A stretch of DNA of 64,000 nt from Cyclobacteriaceae bacterium (GTDB lineage: Bacteria; Bacteroidota; Bacteroidia; Cytophagales; Cyclobacteriaceae). Positions 27,929 to 36,529 of the stretch are shown piece by piece (position 1 is the first letter of the stretch; every line of letters starts with the position of its first letter). The notes under the pieces are model-generated. The model was not told the origin of the DNA and did not search any database. It worked only from the letters and a program-made list of their open reading frames with translations. The stretch lies in contig JAHCHY010000013.1 in the NCBI GenBank assembly GCA_026129485.1, positions 62,001 through 126,000 on the forward strand, in the 5' to 3' direction. A program made the position numbers and the translations under genes.

Positions 27929-29833
27929 GTGAAGCGATTTTTTTTCCTGATTAGTGCCAGTTTCATTTTTAGCTGTGTGCAGGCACAGCACCCGGCTACT
28001 TACGATGGTACCGATGAGCGGGTATTCCTGTTAAACGACCTCGAATTCCTGATCGATGCTACCAATAGCCTGGGATTTGATGAGGTTACCTCACCCTCGT
28101 TCGCCAGCCAGTTTAAACGAAGAAGCGCCTACCAGAATAAAGATTACCGCTCGGGCGAATCGTACTGGATACGGTTTACGGTGGAGCATATCTCCTCGGA
28201 GAAGGTGTGGCTGATCGAGTTTTACGATCAGACAATTGATCACATCGAAGCTTACGTGCCCCGGCCGGACGGCACTTATGAAAAGAAGGTGATGGGCGAT
28301 GCCTACCCGTTTCATAACCGGAAGTTTGCGCATAAGAACTTCGAGGTGCAGCTCTACCCGCACGATCCGTCCGTGCAGCATTATTATTTCCGGGTGCAAT
28401 CGCACGAGTTTGCCGATATCCGCATCGCCTTCAGGTCGGTTGACCGCTTCATCTACTATGCCCTGAACGAATACTTTCTGTTCGGCACTTTCTATGGCAT
28501 GATCATGATCATAGCCCTGTATAACTTCCTCGTGTTCATAGCCATTCGCGAGATAAAGAATGTGTATTACATCTTTTATATTATAAGCGTAGCCCTGTAT
28601 GCCATGAGCTTAGATGGTGTCGGGTTTCAGTACCTCTGGCCCAACTGGCCTCAATGGAATGACTATGCCTCCGGTATCTGCCTGTATTCTGTAATCCTGT
28701 GGGCGCTGGTGTTTACGCGCAGGTTTTTAAGCACCCGTACCAAGGCGCCCCGGCTTGACCTTGCCCTTAAGGTAATGATAGTGGTGCGCACCCTTGTTTT
28801 TCTTTTTGAGCTGTTCTTTTATCCTGAATTCTTTGCCTTCCGGTTTATCGAGATCATACCGCTTTCGCTGATCTATTACTCCGGGGTATATGTGCTGATG
28901 CGCGGCTACCGGCCTGCCCGGTATTTTGTTATTGCCTACGGCCTGCTGCTGATCGGGTTTTTCATTCGCACATTAGTGTTCTTTAATATCATTGCGCTTA
29001 CAACGGTTTCGCATTACAGCCTGCATTTCAGCTTTGTGGTAGAGATGCTGTTCCTCACATTCGCGCTGGGCGACCGCATTACGATCTTAAAAGACAATCG
29101 CGACCGGGCCTTGCGCAGAATTATTCACCAGCATGAAGTAAACATGGCTTTGAAAGACAAGGTTACGCGAGAGCTGGAGCAGAAAGTAGCCGAACGTACA
29201 ATTGAGCTGAACAGCAAGAATGCCGAGCTGGAGGAGAGCAACGAAAGGCTGGTAAAGCAAACCCATGAGATCAACCAGATCAATTCCGTACTGGACTTAG
29301 ACAACTGGAAGCTGAAGAACAGGATTAAGGTAGTGCTGGAAGAACGGCTGCTGGAAAAAACGATGGACTATGAAGAGTTCAGAACCTTGTATCCCGATTC
29401 GCTGGCCTGTTACCGGTTCCTGGAAGAATTAAAATGGAGCGGTGAGTTTTCATGCCGCAAGTGTGGTAACTCCAAACATTTTGCGGGCGCCCAGAAATTT
29501 GCCCGCAGGTGCACCCGCTGTGGCTACAATGAGTCTATCACGGCCTTCACCATTTTTCATGGAATTAAGTTCCCGATTGAAAAGGCTTTCTACATAGCCT
29601 ACTTAGCCGTTACCGGCAAAAAGGCGGCTACGCTTGAGGTGCTTTCAACCCAGTTGGAAGTTGGCGTTAACGCGATCTGGGGATTCAGGAAAAAAGTGCT
29701 GGAGCGGATGGCTGAGCTAAGCGAGCTGGGTAACGCGGTAACAGTAACCAAATGGCAGGACATTATACTGGATGTAGAGCACAAAGCCTATAAGCATAAG
29801 CCAAGATCAGCCCAACCAGAAAACGTTTCCTGA
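27929..29833 (+). CDS. 7TM-DISM receptor fused to an IS1595-transposase-like zinc-ribbon domain
   Basis: The 634-residue protein starts at GTG (MKRFFFLISASFIFSC, signal peptide). The extracellular 7TMR-DISMED2-like beta domain (about 25-180) contains YWIRFTVEHISSEKVWLIEF. Seven membrane helices follow (about 185-395, beginning EYFLFGTFYGMIMIIALYNF), then a coiled coil (about 400-470). The C-terminal output region (about 485-605) holds CRKCG...CTRCG (zinc ribbon, Cys about 509/512 and 527/530), then ITAFTIFHGIKFPIEKAFY and a helix-turn-helix-like stretch. The zinc-ribbon block matches the pattern of IS1595-type transposase N-termini. No DDE catalytic domain, kinase or cyclase is present. It lies upstream of, and co-oriented with, the SusCD locus. 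Confidence 0.85.
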   Translation: MKRFFFLISASFIFSCVQAQHPATYDGTDERVFLLNDLEFLIDATNSLGFDEVTSPSFASQFKRRSAYQNKDYRSGESYWIRFTVEHISSEKVWLIEFYDQTIDHIEAYVPRPDGTYEKKVMGDAYPFHNRKFAHKNFEVQLYPHDPSVQHYYFRVQSHEFADIRIAFRSVDRFIYYALNEYFLFGTFYGMIMIIALYNFLVFIAIREIKNVYYIFYIISVALYAMSLDGVGFQYLWPNWPQWNDYASGICLYSVILWALVFTRRFLSTRTKAPRLDLALKVMIVVRTLVFLFELFFYPEFFAFRFIEIIPLSLIYYSGVYVLMRGYRPARYFVIAYGLLLIGFFIRTLVFFNIIALTTVSHYSLHFSFVVEMLFLTFALGDRITILKDNRDRALRRIIHQHEVNMALKDKVTRELEQKVAERTIELNSKNAELEESNERLVKQTHEINQINSVLDLDNWKLKNRIKVVLEERLLEKTMDYEEFRTLYPDSLACYRFLEELKWSGEFSCRKCGNSKHFAGAQKFARRCTRCGYNESITAFTIFHGIKFPIEKAFYIAYLAVTGKKAATLEVLSTQLEVGVNAIWGFRKKVLERMAELSELGNAVTVTKWQDIILDVEHKAYKHKPRSAQPENVS

Positions 29834-30068
29834 AATCCTGTTGCCGTCATGCTTTGCGTACGATTGTTTTTTTAAATGGAAATGATCTGCGATAATGTCC
29901 CGAAATGTTGCTGAAAACGTTTGAAATCAATGTTTTTATTGGATAAAAACAAGATTTTTGCAACTCCCAGTTTGCGGAACTGATTTTTTACTTTTCTGAA
30001 AAAAAATTGGCTATAAATATTGTATATGTCAAAATTGACTATGCGAATAAATCAAATCGCTTAAGTCT
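29834..30068 (+). promoter_or_regulatory. PUL upstream region with two inverted repeats
   Basis: An AT-rich region between the 7TM gene and susC. GTTTTTAT-TGG-ATAAAAAC (29932-29950) is a perfect 8-bp inverted repeat without a T-run, so it looks more like an operator than a terminator. GTCAA-AA-TTGAC (30028-30039) lies 30 bp upstream of the susC ATG. No clean TAnnTTTG was seen. Confidence 0.4.
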
Positions 30069-33000
30069 ATGATGAGAAAACTACTACTAACTGCTTTATT
30101 TTCAGCGTTTTTGCTGGGTACTGCAATGGCCCAGGACCGTGTGGTGTCCGGGAAAGTAACCTCTGCGGATGATGGGACCGGCCTCCCCGGGGTAAGTGTG
30201 CTGGTGCAGGGTACTACTAAAGGAACTGCCACCGATGCCAATGGTTCTTTTTCACTTACGTTGGCACAAGGTGAAAATACGCTGGTCTTCAGCTTTATCG
30301 GGTACAGGACCCAGACTGTGGATGTAGGCGCCCAAACTTCCTTAAACATAGTTTTGGAAGCGGACATCACCTCTTTAGACGAGGTTATTGTGGTAGGCTA
30401 TGGTGTGCAAAAGGAAAAAGACCTGACATCAGCCATAAGCACTATCAGGGCTGACGAGCTGATCAAGACACCGCAGGGTCAGGCCATGCAGGCGTTGCAG
30501 GGTAAAGTAACAGGGGTTCAGATTGTGAACACGGGCGCCCCGGGAAGCTCGCCTACAGTCAGGATTCGCGGAATCGGCTCCTATCCCGGAATCGGGAACA
30601 CAGACCCGCTTTACGTGGTAGACGGAATGTTTTTTGACAATATCGATTTTCTTAACCCGACTGATATCGCAAGCATTTCTGTATTGAAAGATGCTTCGGC
30701 CGCAGCCATTTACGGTGTTCGGGCTGCTAATGGTGTAGTATTGATTTCTACCAAATCAGGTAATTATAACCGGAAGTCGGAAATTACTTATGATGGATAT
30801 GTAGGTACGCAGGTTGCCCAGAACGTGCTGAAGATGGCGAATGCCGAGCAGTTCACTAACATGGCGCTTGAATCCGGGTCAGCGGCTGACATCTCGTACA
30901 TTGATGCAGCCATGCAGCGCTATGGCAGAAGCCGCATAAATCCTAACGTGCCCGATGTAAATACAGACTGGTACAAGGAAATTCTGCGCCCGGCAACTAT
31001 ACAAAACCACAGCATTGGTATATCGGGAGGCGACAAGAATACCTCGTACTCTGTCGGAACCAGCTATTTCAAGCAAGGCGGTATTTTGGATATGAAAAAC
31101 AGCTATGAACGTTTTAATATTCGCCTGAAGCTGGATTATGCCGCCAATGAATGGTTAACTGTGGGCGGAAGCGCGTTGCTGAGCAATGGTATGACCTACG
31201 CACAGTCCCCTTCGGCTTGGAACGTAGCCTACTTTGCCGTTCCGGTTATGCCCGTTATTGATGAGCAGAATACAGATGCTTGGCCGGTACGGTATGCCAG
31301 CGCGCAAACGCTGGGTTACCGCGATGGAAAAAATCCATTCCCTTACATGGATTACAGCAATAACCAGATCAGGACCAGGAAATTGTTAACCAATTTCTAT
31401 GCTAAGCTGAATCTCTTCGAAGACAAACTGACTTTCCAGACTACGTATAACGTGGGTGGCTCGTTCCAGAATGAACGCTATGTAGGGTTGCCCTATTATG
31501 TTTCAAATGCGTTGCAAAGAAACTTGTCATCCATCACTAAAGCCTCCCACAACACCTTCAACCAGATCTGGGATAATGTGCTTAACTATCGCGAGAGCTT
31601 CGGAAATCACAACATAGAAGGCATGCTGGGTATGTCCTATCGTGATGAAGCCTGGGAAAGGTTGTCCGGTTCAGGTAATGAGTTACAATCGATAGACCGG
31701 GAAGATACCTGGTTCTTAGGCCAAACCCCGGTAGAATCAAGAACCGTAACAGATGGAGGTAATCGTATTTATGGCCTTTCATATTTCGGAAGAGCTGCCT
31801 ATAACTATAACGAGAAATACTTCATTTATGCAACCCTGAGAAGGGACGGTACCATGCAGTACCAGGAGAAGTGGGGAACATTCCCCGCGTTTGGAGCAGG
31901 TTGGGTAATTTCGGAAGAAGCCTTTATGAGCAGCTCGCCTGTTAACTTCTTAAAGCTTAGGGCAGGATGGGGAAGACTGGGGAACAGCAGCGTGCCCTCG
32001 AGCAGTGGCGCCAATACATCGGCTGTGGTAACAACAGCTATAAACGGAACCCTTCAGTCAGGCGTGGTTCCTACCAACAACTTCTCGTATTTGTTTTGGG
32101 AAAAGGTGGAAGGCTCTAACATAGGTATTGATATGGAGGTGTTGGGCAACCGGTTACATGTAACCGCTGACTATTACCTGAGAGATACCAAGGATGCAGC
32201 CATCCCGGTTGTTACGCCTATTACCGGGCAAACCGTTTCACGTTCAGTAGGAGTGATCCGGAACTCCGGTATTGAAGTGGCTTTAAACTGGAGCGATGAA
32301 ATAGCCAACGGTTTAAGGTATAACATTGGTGTGAACTTCACCACGGTTAAAAACGTAACGCGCGAAATATACGGCCAGCCTTATATTGATGGCGGCCAGG
32401 CAGAATTCCGCCAGCGTACCATAGTAGGCCAGCCATTGGCGGCATTTTTTGGATATGAAGTGCTGGGCGTGTATCAAACTGCTGAGCAGGTTGCGGCCGA
32501 TCCTACTGCCGTAGCCCAGGGAGGTATTGTACCGGGCGACTTTATTTATAAAGACCAGAACAATGATGGCATCATTGACGAAAAGGATCGCGTAGTGTTA
32601 GGCTCCTATTTACCAAAGCTGACGTATGGCGCCAACCTCGGGCTGAGCTACAAAAACTTCGACCTCGGTGTTAATATTTATGGTCAGAGCGGAAACAAAA
32701 TCCTGAACCGCAAGCGGGGCGAGATCATCTGGACAAACGATGGTAACATGGATGCCGACCTGGCCATAAACAGGTGGCATGGTGAAGGCACCTCTAACAA
32801 GTATCCTTCATCAGCAGGTTTGCGGAAGGCATGGAACCAGAAAATGAGCAACTACTTTGTTGAAGACGGTTCGTTCTTCCGGATTCAGAACATCAACCTG
32901 TCGTACAATATAAAGCAGAAAAATGTAGGCGGGGTTAAGCTGCCGGATATGCGGTTTACCTTAACCGCAGAGCGTCCGCTGACCACATTCAGCTACAATG

Positions 33001-33089
33001 GCTTTAACCCGGAAATTGTGGATGGTATTGATACGCAAACCTACCCGATACCGGCAGTTTATACAGCAGGTGTAAGCGTTAAATTTTAA
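30069..33089 (+). CDS. SusC/RagA-type TonB-dependent outer-membrane transporter
   Basis: The 1006-residue protein has a signal peptide (LLLTALFSAFLLGTAMA) and a CarboxypepD_reg-like domain (VSGKVTSADDGTGLPGVSVLVQG). The SusC signature SLDEVIVVGYGVQKEKDLTSA, a plug domain (GVQIVNTGAPGSSPTVRIRG, PLYVVDGM, ISVLKDASAAAIYGVRAANG) and a C-terminal 22-strand barrel ending AGVSVKF follow. With the SusD gene 9 bp downstream it forms the pedal-bin glycan importer of the outer membrane. The enzymes downstream suggest it imports a beta-glucan oligosaccharide. Confidence 0.97.
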   Translation: MMRKLLLTALFSAFLLGTAMAQDRVVSGKVTSADDGTGLPGVSVLVQGTTKGTATDANGSFSLTLAQGENTLVFSFIGYRTQTVDVGAQTSLNIVLEADITSLDEVIVVGYGVQKEKDLTSAISTIRADELIKTPQGQAMQALQGKVTGVQIVNTGAPGSSPTVRIRGIGSYPGIGNTDPLYVVDGMFFDNIDFLNPTDIASISVLKDASAAAIYGVRAANGVVLISTKSGNYNRKSEITYDGYVGTQVAQNVLKMANAEQFTNMALESGSAADISYIDAAMQRYGRSRINPNVPDVNTDWYKEILRPATIQNHSIGISGGDKNTSYSVGTSYFKQGGILDMKNSYERFNIRLKLDYAANEWLTVGGSALLSNGMTYAQSPSAWNVAYFAVPVMPVIDEQNTDAWPVRYASAQTLGYRDGKNPFPYMDYSNNQIRTRKLLTNFYAKLNLFEDKLTFQTTYNVGGSFQNERYVGLPYYVSNALQRNLSSITKASHNTFNQIWDNVLNYRESFGNHNIEGMLGMSYRDEAWERLSGSGNELQSIDREDTWFLGQTPVESRTVTDGGNRIYGLSYFGRAAYNYNEKYFIYATLRRDGTMQYQEKWGTFPAFGAGWVISEEAFMSSSPVNFLKLRAGWGRLGNSSVPSSSGANTSAVVTTAINGTLQSGVVPTNNFSYLFWEKVEGSNIGIDMEVLGNRLHVTADYYLRDTKDAAIPVVTPITGQTVSRSVGVIRNSGIEVALNWSDEIANGLRYNIGVNFTTVKNVTREIYGQPYIDGGQAEFRQRTIVGQPLAAFFGYEVLGVYQTAEQVAADPTAVAQGGIVPGDFIYKDQNNDGIIDEKDRVVLGSYLPKLTYGANLGLSYKNFDLGVNIYGQSGNKILNRKRGEIIWTNDGNMDADLAINRWHGEGTSNKYPSSAGLRKAWNQKMSNYFVEDGSFFRIQNINLSYNIKQKNVGGVKLPDMRFTLTAERPLTTFSYNGFNPEIVDGIDTQTYPIPAVYTAGVSVKF

Positions 33090-33098
33090 TTCATAAAG

Positions 33099-34649
33099 AT
33101 GATATCTATGAAATCAAAAAATAAAATATTCAAAATCGCAGCATTTAGCCTGGTCATGTTCGGTGCCGCCTCGTGCGATGTGCTGGATAAGTCGCAGCAA
33201 AACCTTGTGTTTGTAGGCGATACGGATTATACGCTTACCGAAAACATGATACAGCCCTTGATTGGTGCGTATGCAGAATTCCAAAGCAGGGGGTGGGAAC
33301 AGTATCCGCTTATTGCTGTACGCGGTGATGATGTGAATGCAGGAGGACTGGGCGACCAGCCACAATTTGCTGATACAGACATATTTATCTACACCGTAGA
33401 TTACTGGATGTATAATTCAGTCTGGCAGGGGATTTATGGAGATGTATTGAACATGCATTCTGCCATGGAAGAAATTGCCAAGTATCGGGAGTTTGCTCCC
33501 AATCCTGCTTTGGCGGATCAATACATTGCAGAAATTAAAGTGCTGCGCGGTTTCTTAATGTTGCAGTTGTCCCGTGTGTGGGGTAATATTTTTATCCCGG
33601 AAGCCTCCGATCCTTCCAATTTCCTGGTGATGTCGCTTTCTACAAAGGATGAGGTCATGCAGCACATTTCCGACCAGATGGATGAAGCTATACCGTTGCT
33701 GGCCAACCAGCGGCCTAACCAGCGGGTTGATGTTACCGGGGGGGTTACCCGGCACACCGCTTTGGCGGTAAAGGCTTTGGCCAACCTGGAGCTGAAAAAC
33801 TACCAGCAGGTAGCGGATGCCACTTCGCAGATCATCAGCTCTAACCTGTTTACCCTGGAGCCAGACTATTACGAACTTTTCAAAATTCCGGGAAAGCTCA
33901 ACAATGAAAATTTATTAGAATTACAGTACACCGATCTTGGGCAGGGATCAGGCCCCTCAACAGGTTATTTGTTTGATTTTTTTGGCCCGCAGGCCTGGGT
34001 ACCCGCAGTAGCCGGGTCAGGTGGTGGCTGGGGCTTCTGGGAACCAAGCATGAAGTACATCAAGTTCATGCTCGATCGTGGTGAGCAGGAACGCCTGCTG
34101 ACCAGTGTAATTTTTACCAACAGGGGCATTAATGCCATTAAAGCAGATCCAAACTATGCTACCCTTCCGGCCTGGATCAGTAACACGACACCCGATGGTG
34201 ATGTATTTTCTGATTATCCCCGTGCCATGTTTGCGAGCGGAAAGCACTATTTACCTTCCAACCAGCTAACACCTGGCCGCACCGGATACGGAACAAACAA
34301 AAACTTTATTTGCATTCGGTATGCCGAGGTTTTATTAATGCATGCCGAGGCTTTAACGCGCGGGGCAAGCAGCTCGGCCATGACAGCCGATGCAGCCGTT
34401 AACTTAGTTAGAGACCGGGTAGGAATGGGGCCGCTATCCGGTGTTACTGCGCAGCAGGTAATGGATGAGAAATATGCGGAGCTGGCAATGGAGTGGGGTA
34501 CCCGCTATTATGATTTAATTCGCCTTGGTGAATATGCTCCCCTGAGCTATGATGGCAGAACATTCGACCCCGGTAAAATCTTTTTGCCATACCCGCAGGC
34601 CCAGCGCGATCAGCTGGCCGTGTTACGTGAAGCGGGAAGCAGCAATTAA
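33099..34649 (+). CDS. SusD/RagB-type surface glycan-binding lipoprotein
   Basis: The 516-residue protein (an alternative start at 33108 gives MKSKNKIFKIAAFSLVMFGA) has a lipobox with Cys in GAASCD. The TPR-like SusD fold is shown by VLRGFLMLQLSRVWGNIF in the N-terminal half and by the C-terminal FICIRYAEVLLMHAEALTRG and DEKYAELAMEWGTRYYDLIRLG. It forms the lid of the SusC transporter and binds the polysaccharide. It is co-transcribed with susC and the LamG lipoprotein gene 21 bp downstream. Confidence 0.96.
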   Translation: MISMKSKNKIFKIAAFSLVMFGAASCDVLDKSQQNLVFVGDTDYTLTENMIQPLIGAYAEFQSRGWEQYPLIAVRGDDVNAGGLGDQPQFADTDIFIYTVDYWMYNSVWQGIYGDVLNMHSAMEEIAKYREFAPNPALADQYIAEIKVLRGFLMLQLSRVWGNIFIPEASDPSNFLVMSLSTKDEVMQHISDQMDEAIPLLANQRPNQRVDVTGGVTRHTALAVKALANLELKNYQQVADATSQIISSNLFTLEPDYYELFKIPGKLNNENLLELQYTDLGQGSGPSTGYLFDFFGPQAWVPAVAGSGGGWGFWEPSMKYIKFMLDRGEQERLLTSVIFTNRGINAIKADPNYATLPAWISNTTPDGDVFSDYPRAMFASGKHYLPSNQLTPGRTGYGTNKNFICIRYAEVLLMHAEALTRGASSSAMTADAAVNLVRDRVGMGPLSGVTAQQVMDEKYAELAMEWGTRYYDLIRLGEYAPLSYDGRTFDPGKIFLPYPQAQRDQLAVLREAGSSN

Positions 34650-34670
34650 ATCAAGCTCAATTAAAACTAT

Positions 34671-36413
34671 ATGAGAATGAAATCATTAACATTAAATAGA
34701 ATTGCAGGAATAGCCTTGATAGGCATTATGGGCGCATGTAACGATGGGATAGACCCGATAACGGCTGTTGCTCCCGGACCGGATGAAACAGCACCGGTGA
34801 TTAATGTTACCTACCCGGCTGAAGGCACTGAAATAAAAGTGGCCGAAGTGCTGACATCCATAAACATCAAGTTTGAAGTAACCGATGACATTGAGATCAA
34901 AAGCATCAATGTTAAAATGGATGGTACCGATGTGGCCACATTTAACGAGTTCCTGGATTACCGGAGGTCTGTTAAGGATATTTTATATGAAGGGTTAAGC
35001 ACCGGTGAGCACGTGTTAACGATTGTTGCCACGGATATTGATAACAAGGTAACCACCAAGAATGTCAACTTTGAAAAAACTCCGCCTTATACACCCGTTT
35101 TTGCAGGCGAAGTTTTCTATATGCCATTCGATGGTATCAATACAGAGCTGATCAGCATTACTAACCCTACGGTGGTAGGCATCCCATCTTTTGCCGGTGA
35201 GGGTAAGAAAGGCGGTAATGCCTATAAAGGCGCAGGAAATGCCTACCTCACATTCCCCGCTACTAACCTGACCAAGACCAATGAATTCAGCGCGTCCTTC
35301 TGGATGAAGGTCAATGACGCTCCCAACCGTGCAGGCGTACTGGTTATCAATTCGCCTGATCCTAATTCGACAAACCCCGCTGATCCCAACCTCACGAAAG
35401 GTTTCCGGTTCTTCCGCGAGACTGGCGATGGGGGCAAGCAACGCTTTAAGCTGAATGTCGGCAGGGGAACGGCCAACTCCTGGTTCGATGGCGGGATTAA
35501 CGCTGATGTTGCAGCCAATACCGGTGAGTGGGTTCACTTTGCCTTCTCCATCTCAGCAACCAATGCAGCAGTTTATATCAATGGCCAGGTGGCTTCGCAG
35601 GGAGCCCTTCCCGGCCCGATTGACTGGACGGGTTGCGATCTTCTTTCCATTATGTCAGGTGAGCCACGATTCACACAATGGAACCACAAGTCAGACGAGA
35701 GCCAGATGGACGAATTGAGACTTTTCGATAAAGCCCTTACACAAGCTGAAGTTTTGGCCATTATCGATAGCGATTACACACCGAAATACGCTGGCGAAGT
35801 GTTTTATATGCCATTCGATGCTGACTATGGAGATCTGGTAGGCGGTTCAAATGCAACTGTGGTGGGTTCACCATCTTTGCAAACCGGTAAAGTCGGAAAG
35901 GCTTACGCTGGTGCAGCGGATTCGTATCTTACTTACCCGCTGTCTAATTTAGGATTAGGAAATGCCTTTAGCATTTCATTCTGGTACAAGGCGAATATCA
36001 CCCCTGACCGGGCCGGTGTTATTACGGTAGGCCCCCCGGGTATTAATACCCGCACCAGCGGTTTCCGCCTGTTCCGCGAAAATGGGGCCAACACTTTTAA
36101 AAGTAACCTGGGTATTGGTACCGGAGATTCCTGGAACGATGGTGGCGCTATTTCAGCAACAGACTGGGTATTTGTTACGATGGTAGCAGGAGGCGGATCG
36201 CATGGCATCTATGTAAACGGAACCCTGTTAAGAGCTGAATCAACTTACACCGGAGGCATCAGTTGGGCCGACTGCGAGACTATTTCGATCGGATCAGGAG
36301 CTCCCGTTTTTACAGAATGGGGCCACCTTTCTGATAACAGCCTGATTGATGAGATAAGGATATTTAATCGTAAGCTTTCTGAAGCTGAGATTCAGGAAAT
36401 GATGAATGATTAA
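34671..36413 (+). CDS. Surface lipoprotein with two LamG/concanavalin-like domains
   Basis: The 580-residue protein has a lipoprotein signal (RIAGIALIGIMGAC), an Ig-like module (about 40-140) and two tandem LamG-type jelly-roll domains (about 145-355 and 360-575). Each starts FAGEVFYMPFDG or YAGEVFYMPFDA and ends with DELRLFDKALTQAEV or DEIRIFNRKLSEAEI. Internal repetition shows a duplication. By position after SusD it is probably a surface glycan-binding protein (SGBP) of the PUL; LamG domains bind glycans. No catalytic residues are recognised. Confidence 0.88.
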   Translation: MRMKSLTLNRIAGIALIGIMGACNDGIDPITAVAPGPDETAPVINVTYPAEGTEIKVAEVLTSINIKFEVTDDIEIKSINVKMDGTDVATFNEFLDYRRSVKDILYEGLSTGEHVLTIVATDIDNKVTTKNVNFEKTPPYTPVFAGEVFYMPFDGINTELISITNPTVVGIPSFAGEGKKGGNAYKGAGNAYLTFPATNLTKTNEFSASFWMKVNDAPNRAGVLVINSPDPNSTNPADPNLTKGFRFFRETGDGGKQRFKLNVGRGTANSWFDGGINADVAANTGEWVHFAFSISATNAAVYINGQVASQGALPGPIDWTGCDLLSIMSGEPRFTQWNHKSDESQMDELRLFDKALTQAEVLAIIDSDYTPKYAGEVFYMPFDADYGDLVGGSNATVVGSPSLQTGKVGKAYAGAADSYLTYPLSNLGLGNAFSISFWYKANITPDRAGVITVGPPGINTRTSGFRLFRENGANTFKSNLGIGTGDSWNDGGAISATDWVFVTMVAGGGSHGIYVNGTLLRAESTYTGGISWADCETISIGSGAPVFTEWGHLSDNSLIDEIRIFNRKLSEAEIQEMMND

Positions 36414-36490
36414 TTAATTCGTTCTTAAGATACTGGTGAGTGAACCTCATCCGTTTTATGGTTTAATTTGTTTGTTAGGAGTTGTTTAGG

Positions 36491-36519
36491 AGAGGATACC
36501 GATCCCGGTATCCTCTTTA
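36491..36519 (+). terminator. Hairpin between the SusCD-LamG genes and the glucanase gene
   Basis: An 11-bp perfect stem, AGAGGATACCG (36491-36501) with CGGTATCCTCT (36506-36516), has loop ATCC and is followed by only TTT. It lies 78 bp after the LamG stop and 11 bp before the glucanase ATG. It may be a partial terminator setting lower expression of the downstream enzymes, and it argues against the longer N-terminus. Confidence 0.6.
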
Positions 36520-36529
36520 CTTATCGGCT

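Noticed and set aside
27929-29833. An IS1595 insertion inside the receptor gene
   Set aside because: The frame is continuous, there is no DDE domain, and no terminal repeats are visible, so this is a domain fusion rather than an insertion sequence.
36482-36529. Sixteen extra residues at the N-terminus of the glucanase
   Set aside because: They would be encoded by the hairpin sequence and precede a proper lipoprotein signal.
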